This document shows positions 63,554 through 64,000 of a DNA stretch of 64,000 nt, piece after piece. The DNA is from a virus, in the IMG/VR virus record IMGVR_UViG_3300031521_001337, positions 62,001 to 126,000 of that record; one strand, 5' to 3'. A program made the translations under genes and the position numbers. The notes beneath the pieces were generated by a model, which ran no database searches, had not been told where the DNA came from, and saw only the letters and a list, made by a program, of their open reading frames with translations. Every line of letters starts with the position of its first letter. Position 1 is the stretch's first letter.

Positions 63554-64000
63554 ATGATAGTTGATAATTTTGAACAAATTAAACAACTTTTAACTTTCAA
63601 ATCTGAGGATGAGTTTTATCATCTTCAGATTCTGAAAAGAAAGAAAGATTGTCCAGAGCATGAACGAGCTCGTAATAACAATGCTCGTTGTGTTAAGACC
63701 TACTATATAAAAAATATTGAGTATTTAGAGTCGAAGAAATCCGAAATTATTGGATTGTGTGAAATGTTTAATGCTCGTGCATACATAAATCTTAATACCA
63801 AAAGCTTTGAGAAAGCGGCTTTACAATTAACTAAAGAAACAGTTAATCGAATTATATTCAAACAATATGAGCATGTATATCGTGCTTATGAAACTGTAGT
63901 AGGTGCTAAAGAATCTAATGTTGGTGATAAACGATGGATTATTGATGTTGATGAAAAAAATATGGAACTTGTATCTAAAACAATTTATGAAATTACTAAA
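63554..64000 (+). CDS. N-terminal part of a hypothetical protein (cut by window end)
   Basis: At least 149 residues, open to the end of the window. CEMFNARAYINLNTKSFEKAAL and a later KRWIIDVDE are in the pattern of large-phage proteins related to primase-polymerase folds, but this is too short to decide. Role unknown. Confidence 0.65.
   Translation, partial: MIVDNFEQIKQLLTFKSEDEFYHLQILKRKKDCPEHERARNNNARCVKTYYIKNIEYLESKKSEIIGLCEMFNARAYINLNTKSFEKAALQLTKETVNRIIFKQYEHVYRAYETVVGAKESNVGDKRWIIDVDEKNMELVSKTIYEITK

Overview
The window is a 64 kb stretch of an AT-rich, densely packed phage genome, probably a jumbo tailed phage of a Bacteroidota host. All 133 supported protein-coding genes, including two cut by the window ends and one decayed, lie on the + strand. 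Many are shorter than 150 codons and overlap by 1-35 bases. Phage-type replication genes are present (family B polymerase, DnaB-like helicase, TOPRIM primase, ATP-dependent ligase, dUTPase). Promoter-like sites match the Bacteroidota -7 box TAnnTTTG, and Shine-Dalgarno signals are scarce. No capsid, portal or terminase gene was recognised, so this is the early/metabolic and replication part of a larger genome.

Layout. 0-6 kb: small membrane proteins, an SPFH lipoprotein and an AAA+ ATPase. 6.1-8.4 kb: a phage tmRNA followed by five tandem paralogues. 8.4-13 kb: an NAD+ salvage pair (NMN adenylyltransferase-Nudix and nicotinamide phosphoribosyltransferase) flanking a deoxyribosyltransferase-like gene, then a HAD phosphatase and a small protein ending in an L7/L12-like motif. 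14.5-26.8 kb: an RNA island with tRNAs for all 20 amino acids plus an initiator tRNA, several tRNA-like RNAs with damaged or replaced decoding parts, at least ten other structured RNAs, and a methionyl-tRNA formyltransferase. One structured RNA carries a clear copy of the 23S rRNA GTPase-associated centre. Homing-type endonucleases and a second tandem paralogue family sit among them. 26.8-41 kb: small hypothetical genes plus a YqeY-like protein, two metallophosphoesterases, radical SAM, RNase H, ClpP and ferritin. 41-58.6 kb: replication and recombination (polymerase, SF2 helicase, DnaB-like helicase, RecA-like ATPase, SSB-like protein, primase, PD-(D/E)XK nucleases, AAA+). 58.6-64 kb: a GIY-YIG endonuclease, dUTPase, DNA ligase, thioredoxin and small genes.

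Two themes stand out. First, the phage carries an unusually full translation kit: initiator tRNA, Fmt, a complete tRNA set, tmRNA, a YqeY-like protein, an L7/L12-like motif and an rRNA mimic. Second, at least four genes (two HNH, one GIY-YIG and one gene with an intact neighbouring relative) contain one in-frame TGA where tryptophan is expected, while many other genes use TGA as their stop. That suggests context-dependent or stage-dependent reading of UGA as Trp. The only Trp tRNA found has anticodon CCA and an unusual body. All functional statements rest on reading motifs by eye; no database search was run.
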